Of a stretch of 7,532 nt of DNA, positions 5,848 through 7,532 are shown in pieces. Below the pieces are notes generated by a model. It made no database searches and was not told the origin of the DNA. It saw only the letters and a list, made by a program, of their open reading frames with translations. Each line of letters begins with the position of its first letter. The stretch's first letter is position 1. The position numbers and the translations under genes were made by a program. The stretch is taken from contig JAUVRV010000118.1 in the NCBI GenBank assembly GCA_030597435.1, forward strand, positions 1-7,532. The letters are read 5' to 3'. Origin of the DNA: Gemmatimonadales bacterium (lineage in GTDB: Bacteria; Gemmatimonadota; Gemmatimonadetes; Gemmatimonadales; GWC2-71-9).

Positions 5848-6057
5848 ATGCTACGGGCCAACTACACCCTCGACACACCGGTGTCGGCGTATTGCGAGCA
5901 GTGTGCGGAGGCGGTCACCCAGGTGTTGCGATGTGGTGACGTGCCACTGGCGTACCGATACGGTGTGTTCATCTTGCAGACCGGGTTATGCTCCGGTTGC
6001 AGCCGCCGCCGAGTGAGCGGCGAACGATCCCCTCTGCCGCAGACGGAGCTAGCCTGA
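5848..6057 (+). CDS. Small double-CxxC (zinc-ribbon-like) protein
   Basis: It encodes 69 residues starting MLRANYTLDTPVSAYCEQC. Two CxxC knuckles, C16-C19 and C48-C51, are 28 residues apart and could bind one zinc ion or act as a redox pair; an additional C29 lies between them. The segment between (VPLAYRYGVFILQTGL) is hydrophobic and probably beta-strand. The C-terminal tail is basic then polar (SRRRVSGERSPLPQTELA) and probably disordered. There is no signal peptide. GGAGG at 5835-5839, 8 nt before ATG 5848, is a strong ribosome binding site and decides this start over the in-frame ATG at 5797, which has none. I do not recognise the family. It sits among other CxxC proteins (4627-5133 and 6200-6598) and shares a divergent control region with the membrane protein gene. 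Role unknown; nucleic-acid or protein binding is the usual expectation for such ribbons. Confidence 0.7.
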   Translation: MLRANYTLDTPVSAYCEQCAEAVTQVLRCGDVPLAYRYGVFILQTGLCSGCSRRRVSGERSPLPQTELA

Positions 6058-6078
6058 CGGCCGGTGGTATGCAAAACA

Positions 6079-6097
6079 GGCCACCAAACAGGTGGCC
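6079..6097 (-). terminator. Intrinsic terminator of the minus-strand zinc-ribbon gene (possibly bidirectional)
   Basis: GGCCACC pairs perfectly with GGTGGCC across a 5-nt loop. Read on the minus strand the stem is followed by TGTTTTGC, a short U-rich tail, as expected for an intrinsic terminator of the gene ending at 6200. On the plus strand it lies 21 nt after the stop at 6057 and could also end that transcript, though without a U-run. Confidence 0.6.
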
Positions 6098-6150
6098 CGC
6101 ATCATGTTCGATCTCACAAAACGCTCTAAGTAACCTACAGCAACCCTCTA

Positions 6151-6178
6151 TTTTACAATAATATACAGAATATCCACA
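6151..6178 (-). other. Weak dif-like (XerCD site) candidate
   Basis: On the minus strand these 28 bases align without gaps to the E. coli dif site as I remember it, with 19 identities by hand count: the central TGTATA is identical and the XerD-type arm TTATTGTAAAA matches at 8 of 11. The XerC-type arm is poor (5 of 11) and does not mirror the XerD arm. AT-rich composition inflates the match. Candidate only. Confidence 0.15.
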
Positions 6179-6188
6179 TCGATGTGGA
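6173..6188. repeat. Perfect 16-bp palindrome TCCACATCGATGTGGA
   Basis: The sequence is identical to its reverse complement over 16 bp, the size of a dimeric regulator's operator. It lies 12 nt beyond the stop of the minus-strand gene at 6200 and next to an AT-rich stretch (6148-6172). No plus-strand gene starts nearby, so its target is unclear. Confidence 0.6.
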
Positions 6189-6199
6189 CAGCGGCCGTT

Positions 6200-6598
6200 C
6201 TAGAAGCGGGGAGCTTTGTACCCACCCGAGTTCGACCCTCCATCTGGATCAAAATACGTCTCTTCCCACGCCACTTCGTACAATCCGTTACAGCCGTCGC
6301 ACCTCAGGATCTGGGGTCGGCCCATCGGGAGTTGGCGCATGGAGCACTGGGGACACACCGCGTAGCCTCTCGCCCAGCGAGCGGGGATCACGGCGGCGTT
6401 GCTGGCGTGGGCCACGATCGTCCATCTCGTGGGCTGAGTAGCCACGATATCAAACGTATCCCGTGAGAAGGTGCGCTCCTGGCCGTGTACTGCCAGCGAG
6501 ATCTCGAACTGTCCCACCGACACCGTGTCGTACCAAGCGCCGCGCCGTATTCCGCAGTCTACGTCTTCACGTAACCGCGCCCAACAAGCTGTTGGCAT
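6200..6598 (-). CDS. Zinc-ribbon-domain protein, hypothetical
   Basis: It encodes 132 residues starting MPTACWARLREDVDCG. The N-terminal about 75 residues look like a small alpha/beta region (YDTVSVGQFEISLAVHG, RDTFDIVATQPTRWTIV) with two isolated cysteines (C5, C15). The C-terminal part carries a clear zinc ribbon: CPQC (C82, C85) and CDGC (C100, C103), 14 residues between the pairs, followed by an acidic and glycine-rich tail. There is no signal peptide or membrane helix. GGAGGGG, ending 7 nt before ATG 6598, decides this start; the frame runs open to 6955, but the added N-terminus is low-quality sequence overlapping the divergent gene and is rejected. A hairpin terminator lies about 100 nt downstream. 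It is divergent from the probable lipoprotein gene across 157 bases. Function is unknown; the ribbon suggests protein or nucleic-acid contact. Confidence 0.7.
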   Translation of the reverse strand: MPTACWARLREDVDCGIRRGAWYDTVSVGQFEISLAVHGQERTFSRDTFDIVATQPTRWTIVAHASNAAVIPARWARGYAVCPQCSMRQLPMGRPQILRCDGCNGLYEVAWEETYFDPDGGSNSGGYKAPRF

Positions 6599-6755
6599 CT
6601 CCGTACCCCTCCAACATGGACTCTGCCGCAACGTTGAACTTGCGTGCGGCCGTCCGTCAGTGTTCTGGATCACATCGGAGCGAGACGCGCTGCCGGCCGG
6701 AAGCAGTATCTTTGGGGTACAAAACGTGACGACTTCCCGTAGGCGAGGTACCATC
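6599..6755. other. Divergent intergenic region
   Basis: These 157 bases separate the minus-strand zinc-ribbon gene and the plus-strand lipoprotein gene and should hold both promoters. TACAAA (6718-6723) on the plus strand is the best -10 candidate, but no -35 lies at a normal distance. No repeats or reading frame worth calling are seen. Confidence 0.35.
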
Positions 6756-7220
6756 ATGTCCCGGACAACAAGTCGTACTCTGGCCGCAGTATTGAATCTC
6801 TCCCTGGTGGGCTCTCTTGCTTGCGCAGGAACCCGAAGCCCGGACGATATCGCTCCCACGATCCGGGTTGGCATGTACGACCTCGAGGTGCCGACCCTGG
6901 CGATGGAAGCTTTCCTCGTAGTGAACGAGCCAACCGAGGCGTACGTCCGTGACACTCTCTGGGTGCATCACGGAGATGTGTTCGAGTGTTCCCCGCTATT
7001 GCGTCGCGGCCGCAGCGATTGTGGCGGATTCACCCTGCGGCTTACTGACTCGAGTATCATAGCAACGTATCGCGACTGCCAGTCCCGCGAAACGGGGGTG
7101 ACCAGGACCATACGCGATGCCACCACCGGTGAGGTACGGGACGAAACGACCTTCAAGCAGACCACAGACTGCTGGGATGTGGACGTGAAGGTGACCAAGA
7201 GAACGCCTGGAGGTGGTTAG
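6756..7220 (+). CDS. Probable secreted or lipid-anchored cysteine-rich protein
   Basis: It encodes 154 residues. MSRTTSRTLAAVLNLSLVGS followed by LACAGT is a signal peptide. C23 in 'SLAC' may be a lipobox cysteine, though -3 is Ser rather than Leu, so lipidation is not certain; cleavage by signal peptidase I is the alternative. The mature part has four further cysteines (C78, C89, C108, C139), enough for two disulfides, and beta-rich stretches (TIRVGMYDLEVPTL, FTLRLTDSSIIATY). There is no catalytic motif, no recognisable family and no membrane helix after the signal. GAGG (6745-6748), 7 nt before ATG 6756, is a good ribosome binding site; the frame is open upstream to 6471, but without another supported start. 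A strong terminator follows at 7276-7307. It is divergent from the zinc-ribbon gene. Likely an envelope protein of unknown role. Confidence 0.72.
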   Translation: MSRTTSRTLAAVLNLSLVGSLACAGTRSPDDIAPTIRVGMYDLEVPTLAMEAFLVVNEPTEAYVRDTLWVHHGDVFECSPLLRRGRSDCGGFTLRLTDSSIIATYRDCQSRETGVTRTIRDATTGEVRDETTFKQTTDCWDVDVKVTKRTPGGG

Positions 7221-7227
7221 TGCGTAG

Positions 7228-7262
7228 CTTGGGTCGTGATACGACCTAAGGATCCTCTTAGG
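7228..7262 (+). other. Two mutually exclusive hairpins after the lipoprotein gene
   Basis: CTTGGGTCGT-GAT-ACGACCTAAG (7228-7250) forms a 10-bp stem with one G-T pair. CCTAAG (7245-7250) can instead pair with CTTAGG (7257-7262) across GATCCT. The shared arm makes the two stems exclusive. They lie just past the stop and before the main terminator; a regulatory role is speculative. Confidence 0.4.
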
Positions 7263-7275
7263 GAAATCGGGCCAA

Positions 7276-7307
7276 GAAGAAGGGCCGGCGTTGACCGGCC
7301 CGTTCTT
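7276..7307 (+). terminator. Intrinsic terminator, probably bidirectional
   Basis: GGGCCGG (7282-7288) pairs with CCGGCCC (7295-7301) across CGTTGA. The stem is flanked by AAGAAGAA on the left and, after a bulged G, TTCTT on the right, which can extend the stem and give a U-rich end. It lies 55 nt past the lipoprotein stop and 28 nt past the convergent minus-strand remnant, so it likely serves both. Confidence 0.75.
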
Positions 7308-7334
7308 GCTCAGTGCGTCACAGGTGCCGGGATC

Positions 7335-7437
7335 CTAGATCTTGCCGGCATTCCTCAGCACGTCCAGGAGTCGGACCTTGTACGCGGCGCCGTCCGGCGC
7401 AAGCACGAGTGGCGTTCGCCTGCGGGTAAAGGCAGTT
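7335..7437 (-). pseudogene. C-terminal gene remnant cut by an insertion sequence
   Basis: Reading minus from the IS boundary gives 33 codons and a TAG at 7337-7335: TAFTRRRTPLVLAPDGAAYK, then a VRLLDVLRNAGKI end. About 26 of 33 third positions are G or C, as expected for a real coding region in this genome, and a terminator follows at the right distance. Upstream, the frame enters the IS end and meets a stop at 7481 with no start codon. I infer the last part of a gene interrupted by the element; the rest, if present, lies past the IS to the right. The family is not recognised. Alternatively this is a chance open frame. Confidence 0.45.
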
Positions 7438-7532
7438 TGAAGTTCCCCCGAAAAAGTGGACACACAGTTAGGTCCGGTTCATCATTGGACGAGGAGGTGT
7501 GTTCATGTCAGCAACGAGACGGCGGTTCAGTC
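7438..7532 (+). mobile_element. Left end of an IS3-type insertion sequence (partial)
   Basis: TGAAGTTCCCCCGAAAAAGT at 7438 begins with TG and continues GGACAC, the form of terminal inverted repeats in many IS3-family elements. It is followed about 50 nt later by a ribosome binding site and the start of an OrfA-like gene. The right end, OrfB and any target duplication are outside the window. The last three bases before it are GTT, which could be part of the duplicated target. Confidence 0.7.
7505..7532 (+). CDS. IS3-family transposase OrfA, first nine codons
   Basis: The frame MSATRRRFS is typical of the start of IS3-family OrfA helix-turn-helix proteins, which usually begin with a short basic 'TRRRFSPEFK'-type segment. 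GAGGAGGT (7491-7498) is 6 nt before ATG 7505, a strong ribosome binding site. OrfA binds the element's ends and is fused by frameshifting to the DDE-domain OrfB in intact elements. Only 28 bases are visible, so intactness and subgroup cannot be stated. Confidence 0.65.

Noticed and set aside
6471..6755. N-terminal extension of the plus-strand lipoprotein gene
   Set aside because: It would overlap the divergent gene and bury the signal peptide; GAGG and ATG 6756 give the signal peptide at the N-terminus.
6599..6955. N-terminal extension of the minus-strand zinc-ribbon gene
   Set aside because: It would overlap the divergent lipoprotein gene; a strong GGAGG site precedes the internal ATG at 6598.
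1..7532. tRNA, rRNA or CRISPR array
   Set aside because: No cloverleaf, rRNA-like sequence or regularly spaced repeat units seen on either strand.

Overview
The window looks like chromosomal DNA from a moderately GC-rich, Gram-negative-type bacterium. Support comes from an outer-membrane beta-barrel with a Sec signal, a probable lipoprotein, Shine-Dalgarno-led genes and some GTG starts. The aminopeptidase N-terminal half and the 'GLWFAIGLG...CTFC...GYIQLGG' barrel remind me of proteins common in Gemmatimonadota; this is recall, not a search, so the phylum is a weak inference.

Layout. 1-652 (-): N-terminal part of a leucyl aminopeptidase (M17), running off the left edge. 864-1439 (+): secreted small beta-barrel, divergent from it. 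1516-2229 (-): three-helix membrane protein with an extracytoplasmic M15/LAS-like metal-site domain. 2396-2665 (+): small six-cysteine secreted protein, whose stop overlaps that of the next gene. 2662-4392 (-): soluble triple-PAS protein ending in a receiver domain that lacks its phosphoacceptor aspartate. 4627-5133 (-): eight-cysteine, two-site zinc-ribbon-like protein. 5367-5576 (-): two-helix membrane protein. 5577-5847: AT-rich divergent control region with two separate 7-4-7 direct-repeat pairs. 5848-6057 (+): small double-CxxC protein. 6079-6097: hairpin terminator. 6200-6598 (-): another CxxC zinc-ribbon protein. 6756-7220 (+): probable cysteine-rich lipoprotein. 7276-7307: strong hairpin terminator. 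7335-7437 (-): C-terminal coding remnant cut by an insertion sequence that starts at 7438 with an IS3-type end and the first nine codons of its OrfA.

The window is mostly single, often convergent or divergent genes rather than one long operon. No known defence, CRISPR, toxin-antitoxin or biosynthetic system is recognisable. The parts that stand out are the cluster of small CxxC proteins at 4627-6598 around the repeat-rich divergent control region, the degenerate receiver, the M15-like membrane protein, and the IS insertion at the right edge. No gene-free stretch exceeds 300 bases.
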